Counted from the first letter of the stretch, positions 27,975 to 37,020 are shown. The stretch: 44,138 bases of DNA from Companilactobacillus versmoldensis DSM 14857 = KCTC 3814 (GCF_001434295.1 NZ_AZFA01000017.1:1-44138), one strand, 5' to 3'. Notes: generated by a model from the sequence alone, not told the origin. Made by a program: numbers and translations.

Positions 27975-27989
27975 TTAACTATAGGTTAA
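27975..27989. promoter_or_regulatory. LysR-type palindrome between lysR and the divergent transporter
   Basis: TTAAC-TATAG-GTTAA contains a T-N11-A box and has the same half-sites as the pair at 26918-26943. The position, about 80 nt upstream of the transporter start and 134 nt from the lysR start, suits control of both genes. Confidence 0.55.
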
Positions 27990-28070
27990 TGCAGAACTAA
28001 CTTTTTAATCAATTCTATCTGTAAAATTCCTCATGTAAGATATCGCTTATCAATTAATGGAGGATTTTAC

Positions 28071-29009
28071 ATGTTACTTTTCATAATATTAAGTATCACA
28101 ACGGGAGGATTCATTCCTCTACAAACTTCAATCAACTCACGCTTAGGCGAGAGAGTCAAAACACCCTTTTTATCTTCTTTGATCTCTTTTAGTATCGGGA
28201 CTATTTTTATTTTAATTTTGAATCTATTTAGCGAATCTTCACTACCATTAGTGAATGGTTCACTCACCTCATTACCTTGGTGGGGATACTTAGGCGGAGC
28301 CATTGGTATGCTTTGCTTGACACTCAATATCTTCTTATTCCCTATTCTAGGAAGCGTTCAAACTGTCATCATACCAATGGTTGGACAAATTATTATGAGT
28401 ATGATTATTGATAATTTCGGGTTACTTTATGCTCAGCATAGTCCACTAACATTGACTAAAGTATTTGGAATAATCTTAATTATTGCAGGTATTATCATCA
28501 CCATCGCCTTACCTCAAATTTTGGCGAAAAAAAGAAGTTCAATTAGTAAAAATAACAAGAGCAAAAAATTTATCTGGCAAATAATTGCTCTTTTAGATGG
28601 ATTTGCTTTTGCAACAGAATCGACGATCAACGGCCATGTAGGCACAGTTTTAAAGTCACCAATCAGTTCAGCATTCCTGACCTTTCTTCTTGCCTCAGTG
28701 ATTTTAATTATCATTAATCTTATTCAAGGTAATTTCAAGAATCTGAAATATATTCATTCAACTCACATGCCAGCTTGGAATTTCTTAGGTGGAATTATTG
28801 GGAGTATCAATATATTTACAAACGCTTTGTTAGTTCCACAGATTGGGATTGGCCTAGCAACAATCCTCGGTTTACTTGGACAAATTATCATTAGCTTAGT
28901 GATTGACCACTGGGGATTACTCGGTTCTGAAATCAATAAAGTAAATAAATTACAAATCAGCGGAATCTTCACTATCATTTTGGGAATCGTTACTATTGAA
29001 TTAATTTAA
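28071..29009 (+). CDS. DMT superfamily transporter with two tandem YdcZ (DUF606) units
   Basis: This 312-aa inner membrane protein is made of two homologous halves of about 145 residues. Half one starts GGFIPLQTSINSRLG and half two starts DGFAFATESTINGHVG. Each half has about five hydrophobic helices and a GQIIMSMIIDNFGLL- or GQIIISLVIDHWGLL-type segment. Single DUF606 proteins are about 140 aa, so this is a fused pair. The substrate is unknown. The start has GGAGG 8 nt upstream. It is divergent from lysR and probably its regulatory target. Confidence 0.9.
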   Translation: MLLFIILSITTGGFIPLQTSINSRLGERVKTPFLSSLISFSIGTIFILILNLFSESSLPLVNGSLTSLPWWGYLGGAIGMLCLTLNIFLFPILGSVQTVIIPMVGQIIMSMIIDNFGLLYAQHSPLTLTKVFGIILIIAGIIITIALPQILAKKRSSISKNNKSKKFIWQIIALLDGFAFATESTINGHVGTVLKSPISSAFLTFLLASVILIIINLIQGNFKNLKYIHSTHMPAWNFLGGIIGSINIFTNALLVPQIGIGLATILGLLGQIIISLVIDHWGLLGSEINKVNKLQISGIFTIILGIVTIELI

Positions 29010-29041
29010 AAATCAGTATTCTTTATTAAGATTAAATTTTA

Positions 29042-29087
29042 AAAGGCTTCCTAAATACTAAATTAGACTTAGTATTTAGGGAGCCTT
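29042..29087. terminator. Hairpin between the transporter gene and tex
   Basis: A long stem AAGGCT-CCTAAATACTAA/TTAGTATTTAGG-AGCCTT with a 7-nt loop lies between convergent genes. Only short T runs follow (CCTTTTAAAATTT on the minus strand), so it probably terminates tex and perhaps both genes. Confidence 0.75.
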
Positions 29088-29132
29088 ATGTTTCCAAATA
29101 TTCAAATATTGAGATTTTTACTATTTACTTTG

Positions 29133-31322
29133 TTAACCCTGACGCATGGTCAGCTGGATTCGGTTACGATTTTTGTCTACATCAAGCACCCAGACCGTTA
29201 CGATATCACCTATCGTGACTTCAGTACTTGGATCACTGACATAGTGATCAGCCAGTTGTGAGATATGTACTAGGCCATCTTGTTTAACGCCAATATCAAC
29301 GAAGGCTCCGAAATCTATCACGTTACGAACGGTACCTTGCAGTTCCATTCCAGGCTTTAGATCATCCATTGTTAGAACGTCCTGACGCAATAATGGTGCC
29401 GGCATACTATCACGGAGATCTCGCCCGGGCTTACTCAATCCAGCGATGATGTCAGCCAAGGTGGACTTACCAATTTCTAATTGTTGAGAGTACGTCGTTT
29501 GATCCAACTGTTCAAGTTTCTGCTGGAGTTCTGTTTTTCCAATAGCTTCAGATGTTGCTCCTAAGTCTTTTAATAATTTCCGTGTCACTGCATAACTTTC
29601 GGGATGGATATCAGTATTATCCAGTGGTTCATTCCCGGAAATGATTCGGAGGAAACCAACTGATTGCTGATATGCTTTGGGTCCCAAACGAGGAACTGCT
29701 TTCAAATCTTGGCGTTTGTTGAAGGCACCATTTTCATTCCTGAATTTGACGATATTATTAGCCGTTGTCGCGGTCAGACCAGAAATATGGGTCAACAATT
29801 CAGGGCTGGCAGTATTCAAGTTCACGCCGACTTGATTGACGGCTGTCTCGACGACTCGATCTAGTTGTTCATCTAAAGATTTTTCTGGAACATCGTGTTG
29901 ATATTGGCCAACTCCGATAGCTTTAGGATAGATCTTGATCAATTCTGCCAAAGGATCCTGAAGACGGCGTCCAATACTGATAGCAGAACGCTCTTCAACG
30001 TGGAGATCGGCAAATTCTTTTCGGGCATTCGCACTAGCTGAATAAACTGAGGCACCTGCCTCGTTAACAATCACATAATAAACTGGATGGTCTAAAGTCT
30101 TCAAAATCTCACTGACGAACTCTTCAGATTCACGACTAGCCGTCCCGTTACCGATAGCGATCATTTCGACTTGGTATTGGTCTAATAATTGCTTGAATTC
30201 AGTACCTGCAGCAGCTCGTTGTTTACTGTTGGCTGGTTTATGTGGATAAATTACTTGTTTAGCCAAAAAGCGACCGTTTTTATCCATGATAGCTAATTTG
30301 CAACCGGTCCGATAGGCCGGATCAAATCCCATCACGACCTTACCTTTCAAAGGAGCCTGCATCAGAAGATGGTACAAATTACTTCCAAAAACTTGAATGG
30401 CATGATTATCCGCCTTATCAGATAGTTGATGACGTAATTCCCGTTCTATTGCTGGTCCTAAAAAGCGTTTATAGGCATCTTCGAAAGCTGCTTGAATCTT
30501 GTTTACAGCGGGTCCCTGACGTTTACCAACCAGGCGAGTGTTGGCATGTTTGAAGATCTGATCAGTTTCAACATCGATCCCGACCGTCAAAATCTTTTCT
30601 TTCTCTCCACGATTAATAGCTAAAACTCGATATGGTGGGATTTGTTTCAAGGCTTGATCAAAGTCATAGTATGTAGCGTAAACCTGTTGTTCATCTTTTT
30701 CTTTGCCATTGCGTTTAACTTTGCTGGTCAAAATACCATTTTGCCAAGTATACTGGCGGATCCATTCACGAAAATCGGCTCGTTCACTGAATGTTTCTGC
30801 TAGGATCTCATGGACACCGGCCCAGACAGCATCAAGATCTGGCAAATCTTTATCAGTGGCAACGTACGTTTTTGCTTTTTCATCCAGACCCGTTTCCGGA
30901 AAAGTTAGTAACCATTTCGCTAAGGGTTCTAATCCAGCTTCTTTTGCGATGGTAGCTTTGGTACGCCGTTTTTGTTTATATGGCAGATATAGATCTTCCA
31001 CTTGCTGTAAAACAGTGGCTTTTTCTAAATCCTGCTTCAATTCAGGAGTCAATTTGCCCTGCTCATCGATCAATTTCAAAACATCTTGTCGACGTTGATT
31101 CAATTTCATCAAACGATTAGCTTCATCTTCGATATTTCGGATCGCCACTTCATCAAGTGTCCCAGTCCGTTCTTTTCGATAACGAGCAATAAAAGGAACC
31201 GTGTTGCCTTCGTCCAATAAACTCAAAACTGCTTGAATTTGCTGAACTCGATATTGAGCTAGTTGTTGATGAACTGGTTCAGCCAATTCGACCATTTTAT
31301 TTTCTGTTTGTGCTGTTGCCAT
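29133..31322 (-). CDS. tex: Tex family RNA-binding protein
   Basis: This 729-aa Tex/YhgF protein is a nucleic-acid-binding factor affecting transcription. In order it has an N-terminal helical region with FIARYRKERTG, a YqgF/RNase H-like domain (VMGFDPAYRTGCKLAIMD, about 320-450) and two helix-hairpin-helix motifs (GVNLNTASPELLTHISGL, DLKAVPRLGPKAYQQSVGFL). A C-terminal S1 domain follows (MELQGTVRNVIDFGAFVDIGVKQDGLVHIS). I chose the ATG at 31322, 4 nt after GGAGG; a TTG at 31343 is upstream of that RBS. It appears intact. Confidence 0.96.
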   Translation of the reverse strand: MATAQTENKMVELAEPVHQQLAQYRVQQIQAVLSLLDEGNTVPFIARYRKERTGTLDEVAIRNIEDEANRLMKLNQRRQDVLKLIDEQGKLTPELKQDLEKATVLQQVEDLYLPYKQKRRTKATIAKEAGLEPLAKWLLTFPETGLDEKAKTYVATDKDLPDLDAVWAGVHEILAETFSERADFREWIRQYTWQNGILTSKVKRNGKEKDEQQVYATYYDFDQALKQIPPYRVLAINRGEKEKILTVGIDVETDQIFKHANTRLVGKRQGPAVNKIQAAFEDAYKRFLGPAIERELRHQLSDKADNHAIQVFGSNLYHLLMQAPLKGKVVMGFDPAYRTGCKLAIMDKNGRFLAKQVIYPHKPANSKQRAAAGTEFKQLLDQYQVEMIAIGNGTASRESEEFVSEILKTLDHPVYYVIVNEAGASVYSASANARKEFADLHVEERSAISIGRRLQDPLAELIKIYPKAIGVGQYQHDVPEKSLDEQLDRVVETAVNQVGVNLNTASPELLTHISGLTATTANNIVKFRNENGAFNKRQDLKAVPRLGPKAYQQSVGFLRIISGNEPLDNTDIHPESYAVTRKLLKDLGATSEAIGKTELQQKLEQLDQTTYSQQLEIGKSTLADIIAGLSKPGRDLRDSMPAPLLRQDVLTMDDLKPGMELQGTVRNVIDFGAFVDIGVKQDGLVHISQLADHYVSDPSTEVTIGDIVTVWVLDVDKNRNRIQLTMRQG

Positions 31323-31455
31323 AAAGCCTCCGTTTGTTAACAATCACTGATATTTTTTGACTTTTCAAAGTCAAAGTAAATTTTAAAAATCAAAAATCTT
31401 GTAAAAAAACACTGCTTATAATTATAGCATGGGGTCCAAATTCAAAATAACAAGC

Positions 31456-31488
31456 AAAAAAGGATTCAATTCATTATGAATTGAATCC
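31456..31488 (-). terminator. Terminator of mecA
   Basis: A 12-bp perfect stem GGATTCAATTCA/TGAATTGAATCC is followed on the minus strand by TTTTTT. Confidence 0.92.
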
Positions 31489-31508
31489 TCATGCGTTGCT
31501 ATACTTGA

Positions 31509-32183
31509 TTAATCTTTAAAATAATATCTCGTCAATTCTAGAGCAGTCTTGCTCATTAATTCTTTTCCGTACTCGGATAATACTGCAGCAGTGACTTTAG
31601 TACGATAACTATACTCGCTGAGTAAAGCTAACACATCGTTATAAGTCATATCGTGCATTTCATCAGTAAAGAGCACAAGTTGTAAGTAGTATGCATCCTT
31701 ATATTCCCATAAGTTTGAGATACCACTTTCTAGACGAAGGATCTTTGCTAGTTGAATATAATCCTCGAAATTCTTAAATTCAACGATCATTGTCTTAGTA
31801 GGAGTATCAGGGTCATTTAAATAAGGCGCAGTATCTTCGTCATATTCTTCGTGACCAAGCTCATTGGTATTCAATGGCGTCAATTGACCATTGTCAGTAC
31901 CGACTTGCTCATTATCTAATGGCAATGAACCTTGTGCATCTTCATCATTACTCTTACTGATAAGCAATTCTAAACCTTGCTTGTTGGGCATGATTTGGAA
32001 CGTAACTGGTTCGTTGTTGGAAAAGGTATGATTATTATCAACCTCATCCAAAATGCTATAGAAAAACGACTCGATTTGTTTTTTATTACCTAACAAATCG
32101 AGAACAGTTACCCCACGATCCTGCAAATCCTGCGTACTAAGAATGACTCTGATCGTATTTTCATTAATATGATCCATTTCCAT
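31509..32183 (-). CDS. mecA: Adaptor protein MecA
   Basis: MecA is an adaptor that delivers clients to ClpC-ClpP, including competence regulators in other Firmicutes. The 224-aa protein starts MEMDHINENTIRVILSTQDLQDRGVTVLDLLGN, the conserved substrate-binding N-domain. A long acidic linker (about 80-125) follows, then the ClpC-binding C-domain (KTMIVEFKNFEDYIQLAKIL, about 130-224). The ATG at 32183 was chosen by family and by GAGGTG 6 nt upstream. Upstream ATG and GTG codons at 32186 and 32192 are less likely. It lies next to spx with a terminator between the genes. Confidence 0.93.
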   Translation of the reverse strand: MEMDHINENTIRVILSTQDLQDRGVTVLDLLGNKKQIESFFYSILDEVDNNHTFSNNEPVTFQIMPNKQGLELLISKSNDEDAQGSLPLDNEQVGTDNGQLTPLNTNELGHEEYDEDTAPYLNDPDTPTKTMIVEFKNFEDYIQLAKILRLESGISNLWEYKDAYYLQLVLFTDEMHDMTYNDVLALLSEYSYRTKVTAAVLSEYGKELMSKTALELTRYYFKD

Positions 32184-32257
32184 CATAGTCACCTCAATTC
32201 TTGTATCTACATTCTAACAGTCTTAAAACTGATGTAAAGTAAAGAAGTTTATAAAAC

Positions 32258-32296
32258 AAAATGAAGAGCCCAATTATCCATTGAACTCTTCATTTT
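32258..32296 (-). terminator. Terminator of spx
   Basis: An 11-bp stem AAAATGAAGAG/CTCTTCATTTT encloses an inner CAAT/ATTG pairing. It lies between spx and mecA and is followed by a T-rich stretch. Confidence 0.8.
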
Positions 32297-32315
32297 CATT
32301 CTTAATTACTGATTA

Positions 32316-32714
32316 TTATAGTCCAGCCATAAGTTGAGCTTTTTGCAACTCCATAGTCCGAACGCTTCTTGGTAAGAATCTTCTGATTTCATCCTCGTTA
32401 AATCCTACTTGGAGAAGCTTATCATCCATGATGATTGGGCGCTTCAAAAGTCCAGGATTTTCTTGAACTAATGTCAACAATTGATCGATAGTTAAATCGT
32501 TCAAATTTGTCTTCAAGTGTTGGAATGCCCTTGAACGTGTTGAAATAATTTCTTCAGTTCCGTCTTCGGTCATTTGTAATACTTGTTTAATTTCTTCTTT
32601 ATTTAAAGGTTCAGAGTAAATGTTTCTTTCTTTATAGGGAATGTCGTGTTGTTCAAGCCAAGCTTTTGCTTTCCGGCATGAAGTGCAACTTGGAGATGTG
32701 TAAATTGTAACCAT
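32316..32714 (-). CDS. spx: Global redox/stress regulator Spx
   Basis: This 132-aa ArsC-like protein binds the alpha subunit of RNA polymerase and activates thiol-stress genes. The redox switch CTSC is at Cys10 and Cys13. The conserved C-terminal half reads [38 protein letters not shown] lies upstream of the ATG. Transcription may start at the promoter 32916-32945, giving a leader of about 195 nt with a 13-bp inverted repeat. SpxH (20976-21635) is its expected proteolytic adaptor. Confidence 0.95.
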   Translation of the reverse strand: MVTIYTSPSCTSCRKAKAWLEQHDIPYKERNIYSEPLNKEEIKQVLQMTEDGTEEIISTRSRAFQHLKTNLNDLTIDQLLTLVQENPGLLKRPIIMDDKLLQVGFNEDEIRRFLPRSVRTMELQKAQLMAGL

Positions 32715-32844
32715 AATTAATCTCTCCTTTTTCGCTAATGTGCGTCAAGATACTTTCTTAACACAATACATTGTAGCTCATTGAAATTATAAAATCTACA
32801 CTATTTCAAATATAAATTGCGAATGTTTGTTCCGGTCTCGGCCA

Positions 32845-32896
32845 ATTGTGAAATATTAAATCAGTAATGATGGATACTTAACAAATATTTCACAAT
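32845..32896. repeat. 13-bp perfect inverted repeat in the spx leader
   Basis: The arms ATTGTGAAATATT (32845-32857) and AATATTTCACAAT (32884-32896) are separated by 26 bp. Each arm contains one complete half-site of the Rex operator type (TTGTGAA/TTCACAA). If transcribed, the arms could also form a hairpin. Confidence 0.6.
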
Positions 32897-32915
32897 CTAT
32901 CATAACATTTTATTA

Positions 32916-32945
32916 ATTTTAAAAATAAGAAATAAATAATGTCAA
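32916..32945 (-). promoter_or_regulatory. Upstream promoter of spx
   Basis: On the minus strand, perfect TTGACA (32940-32945), an 18-bp spacer and TAAAAT (32916-32921). It would start transcription near 32909, just before the inverted repeat. Confidence 0.6.
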
Positions 32946-32976
32946 CGTATTATGCTCGGCTAAATCAGTCTCAAAA

Positions 32977-33708
32977 TTAAATCTTAACTTCCAAGCCAGT
33001 AAAGGCATTGATAGTTGGAACATCTTGAGCATAGTTCTGTGACTCTTTTAACATTCTTTCAATATCGATTTTTTGTGGTAAGTGACTGATCATCAGTCGC
33101 TTGACCCTAGCTTTTTGGGCTAATTCACCAGATTGCTTGGTCGTCATATGCCAAATCTTACCAGTCTTGTCCTCAGTAAAATTAGTATCAGTGATCAATA
33201 AGTCACTGCCCTTCGCAAAGTCCACCAAGCCGTCAAAATAAGCGGTATCGGAAGTATAAACAATAGATTTATCTTCCTTAGTGATCTTCATCGCATAAGC
33301 AGGTACTGGATGAATCGTCCGCAAGAATTCAAATTGGAGATCTCCAATTTGGGTAGGTTCATAATCGTTATAGGCAATACCTTGGCTGACTCCGTCCATT
33401 GTTAATTGGGCAAAGTTGACAAAGTCTTGAGTATGGCCATAAATTGGTAGTAGATCATGTTTACGATTCGTTGGATCAAGCTGCCAATTATATTGCAAGA
33501 CACCTAAATCTGCTGTATGGTCGTGGTGATAGTGGGAAAGGACCACTGCGTCAAGTTGCAATGGATCGATATAATTAGATAGTTCATTTAATACGCCACT
33601 GCCACAATCAATCAAGATATTTTTTCCATCATCTTGAAGCAAGTATCCTGAAGTACCCTTTCCTTGATAGGGATATCCACCGTAATAACCTAAAACTGTA
33701 ATTAACAT
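32977..33708 (-). CDS. MBL fold metallohydrolase (YhfI/RNase Z-like)
   Basis: This 243-aa metallo-beta-lactamase-fold hydrolase begins with the RNase Z-like start LITVLGYYGGYP. The metal motif HYHHDH (HxHxDH) is near residue 59, and the later ligands appear as TIHPVPAYAM, YTSDTAYFDG and ISHLPQ. It resembles Bacillus YhfI; the substrate is unknown, possibly a cyclic nucleotide or RNA-like phosphodiester. The ATG at 33708 is set by GGAGGG 7 nt upstream. The frame is open further up but without an RBS. It is divergent from the small gene at 33746. Confidence 0.88.
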   Translation of the reverse strand: MLITVLGYYGGYPYQGKGTSGYLLQDDGKNILIDCGSGVLNELSNYIDPLQLDAVVLSHYHHDHTADLGVLQYNWQLDPTNRKHDLLPIYGHTQDFVNFAQLTMDGVSQGIAYNDYEPTQIGDLQFEFLRTIHPVPAYAMKITKEDKSIVYTSDTAYFDGLVDFAKGSDLLITDTNFTEDKTGKIWHMTTKQSGELAQKARVKRLMISHLPQKIDIERMLKESQNYAQDVPTINAFTGLEVKI

Positions 33709-33745
33709 ATAAACCCTCCATTTTTTAGAAAGGATCTTAACAATT

Positions 33746-34201
33746 ATGGACATATCATTAAAGTTAGGTACTTATAATTTTTTAAAAAATCAGCTAACTT
33801 CTGCTGATACTTTATTAAAACCCTTATTTGACAATAGTGGAGACCATCTTTTAATAAAAGAATTAGCCACTTCTGGCGACTATAAGAGCGTCGCTGGCCA
33901 ACTCGATTTATCAAAGGATCTCTTACTACTAGTGTACATAAAACTGAACAACGAGCAAATCTCAATCTTTCAAGATAAAATCAATTATAAACTTTCAGAG
34001 CTAGCTGTCGATAATAATGAGCCAGCAGTTTTTCGTAACAAAGAAAACTTTCGTGAATTTTTACTGATCAATAGTTTTCAAGCTGAAAAACAGGTGCAAA
34101 AATTTAAACAGTTGGCCAGCTCTCAACTAAAAGACGGTCTGCAAAAGTCTTCTCAAGAACCGCTCGGATTTTTTACTAAAGCATACAAGACTGAATTTTA
34201 G
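33746..34201 (+). CDS. Hypothetical protein
   Basis: This is a 151-aa soluble, mainly helical protein with no signal peptide, membrane segment or cysteine. I do not recognise a family. It has a charged helical middle (NNEQISIFQDKINYKLSEL) and a Gln/Lys-rich end (AEKQVQKFKQLASSQLK). AAAGGA lies about 11 nt before the ATG, which is rather far. It is divergent from the MBL gene with only 37 nt between them, so the promoters must overlap neighbouring coding sequence. It ends convergent with the ABC permease, overlapping by 4 nt. The length and codon use look like a real gene. Confidence 0.6.
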   Translation: MDISLKLGTYNFLKNQLTSADTLLKPLFDNSGDHLLIKELATSGDYKSVAGQLDLSKDLLLLVYIKLNNEQISIFQDKINYKLSELAVDNNEPAVFRNKENFREFLLINSFQAEKQVQKFKQLASSQLKDGLQKSSQEPLGFFTKAYKTEF

Positions 34202-36204
34202 ATACGCTGTTTAACTCCACGCCAGGACAAGATATAAGTTAGCCAACCAGTCAAGCCATATAAAACGATAAAGGCTGAACCGATGACTGTGAACGGTTTA
34301 AAAGCAGATTGATTGACTGATAGATTCAAGATCCCAACGGACAATGATGATTGAACCAATGCAAAAACAATTGGCAGGCCAAACAAAAGCCCTGTCTCCC
34401 TGCGAACGATTTGTTTCAATTCCCTTTCAGTCATCCCAATTTTCTTAAGTGTCTTTAACTGATGCCATTCATTGTCATCACGTAAGAGTACTTTCAAGGT
34501 CAATAAGCTCCCTAATGCAATCAAAAGCGCAATGCTAAAGATTGAGACTAGGAACAAGAAAAAGCCTGATGTTTGGTCAATAATGTGTTTGGCATCTGCT
34601 TGACGGACATAACCGTTTTGATAATATTCATTGGGACGATAATGATTTTGTTTTTGATCGTCTTTCTCATATAAATAAGATTTATTCAAGGTAGAACCGA
34701 TATGGACAGTGATCACATATGGGTTCTTATTTTTTTGATTTAATTTCTTCAAAAACTTGTTCGACAGTTTATCCGAATGTTTGATATCCCAACCATAGTA
34801 AGTTTCTGTCGACTCACTTTGAACATTATGATAATAATTATCTGGGACAACGAATAAATAACCCGAAAACATCATATAACCATACGGGAAAAACGAACCC
34901 ACTGATCGATTCTTGATCGACTTAGTCCCCTTCACTTGAACTGCATGTTTAGTACTACGGTATCCAGGTGTCAAAGACTGGTAATCATTTTTAAGCTCCA
35001 AAAAATCATCTGGCCCAATGTGGGGATTCTTGTTTTGAATCCGTTTTGGTAAGGCATGATAATCGGAGTAAGACATCAACGAAATTAGTTTAGGCTCATA
35101 TTGATTGCTGCTACTGTCAAAAGTATACGAGACTGTTCGTTTGATTTTAGACCGATATTCATGCGTGACGTCAGTCTTTTCCTTAGCAAATTCAGCTTTG
35201 ATCTTTTTCGCAGGATCTGAAATAGCTGAAACTTCAAACGGATAAGCGCCAGAAAAATTCTGATAGACCACTTGGTAGCCAGCGTAACAAAAAACTAATA
35301 TCGCCAATGCTAAAGCTGACATTTCGGTAATAAACCAGATAATCGTAGTATTACGCAACAACCTTTTTCGCAAATACTTATAAGAAACTAAATTTATCCC
35401 GTGATAGGAAAAAAGCTTGATGTGATCGAATAGATACAAACAAAGAGGGACAAATCCCATGATCACTAGATACGTGCCAATAAAATAGAGTGGCACGATC
35501 CAGAGTACCCGCCACAAGGCCAGATCAATATTCTGGGTATCACTAACTGATTGAAAAACCTGCAACGACGCTAATATACCACCGATGAACATCAATAAGC
35601 CGATAATTCCAAATATCGAACGGAAAAATAAATTTAAATGTAACTTATGTGAATCTTTTTGACGCCTGACGATCCAATAAGATCGGACGCCATTGATCAA
35701 GCTCAGCAAAAAAGTCGAATAAATTCCCAGTTTCAGCATTCGCCAGATGACCATTGGATCTAAAAAGAAACCAAAATTAAGTTTGACATGCATCAAATAA
35801 ACTAGCATCATCCCAACGAACTTTTGTAAAATGATGGCCACCAGCATCCCTAAAAGCCAAGCGATTATTTGAACAATAAAGGTTTTGAGAAAGCCAATCA
35901 CCGCAATTATCCAACGTGACATGCCTAGTTTTTTATACGTTCGAAATTCATTCTTCTGTTGTTGGATAAAAAATCCCCCAACATAAGTCATATAAATAAA
36001 AGTAAAAAAGCCAAAAATAAAAATCATAAAATACATGAACGATTGAAATGTTTGATTCCAATAATGAACAGACCGTAGAGTTGGATCATTGATCAAAGTT
36101 GAAAAAATCGTTAAAACGGCGACCGCAAAACTGGATGACAAAATATAGATCAAATAACTATCGCGTAAATTATAGAGGCTACGTTTAATTATTTTCAGGT
36201 ACAT
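34198..36204 (-). CDS. ABC transporter permease, BceB-type (FtsX family)
   Basis: This 668-aa permease has about ten transmembrane helices. A large extracellular domain (roughly residues 300-500) lies between helices 7 and 8, the layout of BceB/BraE/VraG permeases for peptide-antibiotic sensing and resistance. The FtsX-like helices at the C-terminus are preceded by LKTLKKIGMTERELKQIVRRETGLLFG. It overlaps the upstream ATPase by 20 nt. The ATG at 36204 is 14 nt from the nearest GGAGG; a TTG at 36225 is an alternative start. The permease looks intact, although its ATPase and sensor kinase are damaged. Confidence 0.9.
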   Translation of the reverse strand: MYLKIIKRSLYNLRDSYLIYILSSSFAVAVLTIFSTLINDPTLRSVHYWNQTFQSFMYFMIFIFGFFTFIYMTYVGGFFIQQQKNEFRTYKKLGMSRWIIAVIGFLKTFIVQIIAWLLGMLVAIILQKFVGMMLVYLMHVKLNFGFFLDPMVIWRMLKLGIYSTFLLSLINGVRSYWIVRRQKDSHKLHLNLFFRSIFGIIGLLMFIGGILASLQVFQSVSDTQNIDLALWRVLWIVPLYFIGTYLVIMGFVPLCLYLFDHIKLFSYHGINLVSYKYLRKRLLRNTTIIWFITEMSALALAILVFCYAGYQVVYQNFSGAYPFEVSAISDPAKKIKAEFAKEKTDVTHEYRSKIKRTVSYTFDSSSNQYEPKLISLMSYSDYHALPKRIQNKNPHIGPDDFLELKNDYQSLTPGYRSTKHAVQVKGTKSIKNRSVGSFFPYGYMMFSGYLFVVPDNYYHNVQSESTETYYGWDIKHSDKLSNKFLKKLNQKNKNPYVITVHIGSTLNKSYLYEKDDQKQNHYRPNEYYQNGYVRQADAKHIIDQTSGFFLFLVSIFSIALLIALGSLLTLKVLLRDDNEWHQLKTLKKIGMTERELKQIVRRETGLLFGLPIVFALVQSSLSVGILNLSVNQSAFKPFTVIGSAFIVLYGLTGWLTYILSWRGVKQRI

Positions 36205-36943
36205 TGAAATAACTACCGCCTCCAATCGTTCGTTGCATATTGATCACTTGTTCAAAAAAGTCCTCTCTTTGACCAGAATTAACGATCTCTGAAAAAATCG
36301 CCCCATCTTTGATAAAGACTACCCGACTACAATAACTGGCTGTGAAAGCATCATGTGTAGCCATCATAATGGTCGTATTTTCCTTCTGATTGATCAATTG
36401 CATATAATTCAGCAAGATCGTTGCTGAATTGGAATCTAAGCTTCCAGTTGGTTCGATTTCTGGGCTATTGATCAAGGCTCTTGCCGCCGCAATCAACTGG
36501 CGTTGTCCTAAGGATAGGTCGTCGATACTGCGGTCAGCTAGCTCACTAATGTTGAGCAGCTGATTCAAGTGTTGAAATCTCTGCTCGATCAGATTCTTTG
36601 ACGCATGATTCAAAACTAACGGCAGGATAATATTTTCCTTAACATTGAGTGAATCAAGCAATTCAAAACTTTGATAAATAAAGCCCATCTTATTTCGGCG
36701 ATATTTTGCTAAGGTCCGGTCGTGCTGCTTGGTCAAATCAATGCCATCAATTAATATCCGGCCATGATCCGGTCGTTCATTACTGGAAATCAGATCAAGT
36801 AGACTGGTTTTCCCAGCTCCAGACGGTCCCATGATTCCCACGAATTCGCCTGCTGATACTTCTAAGCTGACATCTTTGATAGCATGAACAGCATTTCTCT
36901 TTTTCCCATAATCTTTGGCAATATTTTCGACGATTATTTGCAA
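36185..36943 (-). CDS. ABC transporter ATP-binding protein, BceA-type, with Walker B deletion
   Basis: This 252-aa ATPase is the partner of the downstream permease. Walker A GPSGAGKT is at 39-46, the Q-loop is in IYQSFELLD, the signature is LSLGQRQ (143-149) and the H-loop is in MMATHD. Where the family has ILADEPTGSLDS, this protein reads SPEIEPTGSLDS. Four residues including the Walker B Asp are missing in frame (junction at 36454/36455). Without that Asp, ATP hydrolysis should fail. The start is TTG with GAGAGG 5 nt upstream. It is divergent from the response regulator. Confidence 0.88.
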   Translation of the reverse strand: MQIIVENIAKDYGKKRNAVHAIKDVSLEVSAGEFVGIMGPSGAGKTSLLDLISSNERPDHGRILIDGIDLTKQHDRTLAKYRRNKMGFIYQSFELLDSLNVKENIILPLVLNHASKNLIEQRFQHLNQLLNISELADRSIDDLSLGQRQLIAAARALINSPEIEPTGSLDSNSATILLNYMQLINQKENTTIMMATHDAFTASYCSRVVFIKDGAIFSEIVNSGQREDFFEQVINMQRTIGGGSYFNVPENN

Positions 36944-37020
36944 AATATCCTCTCCATTAATCGATTAATTATTGTTATCATTGAATTGTGTCTACATTTT
37001 ATCACGAGGATGGTTGTTAA

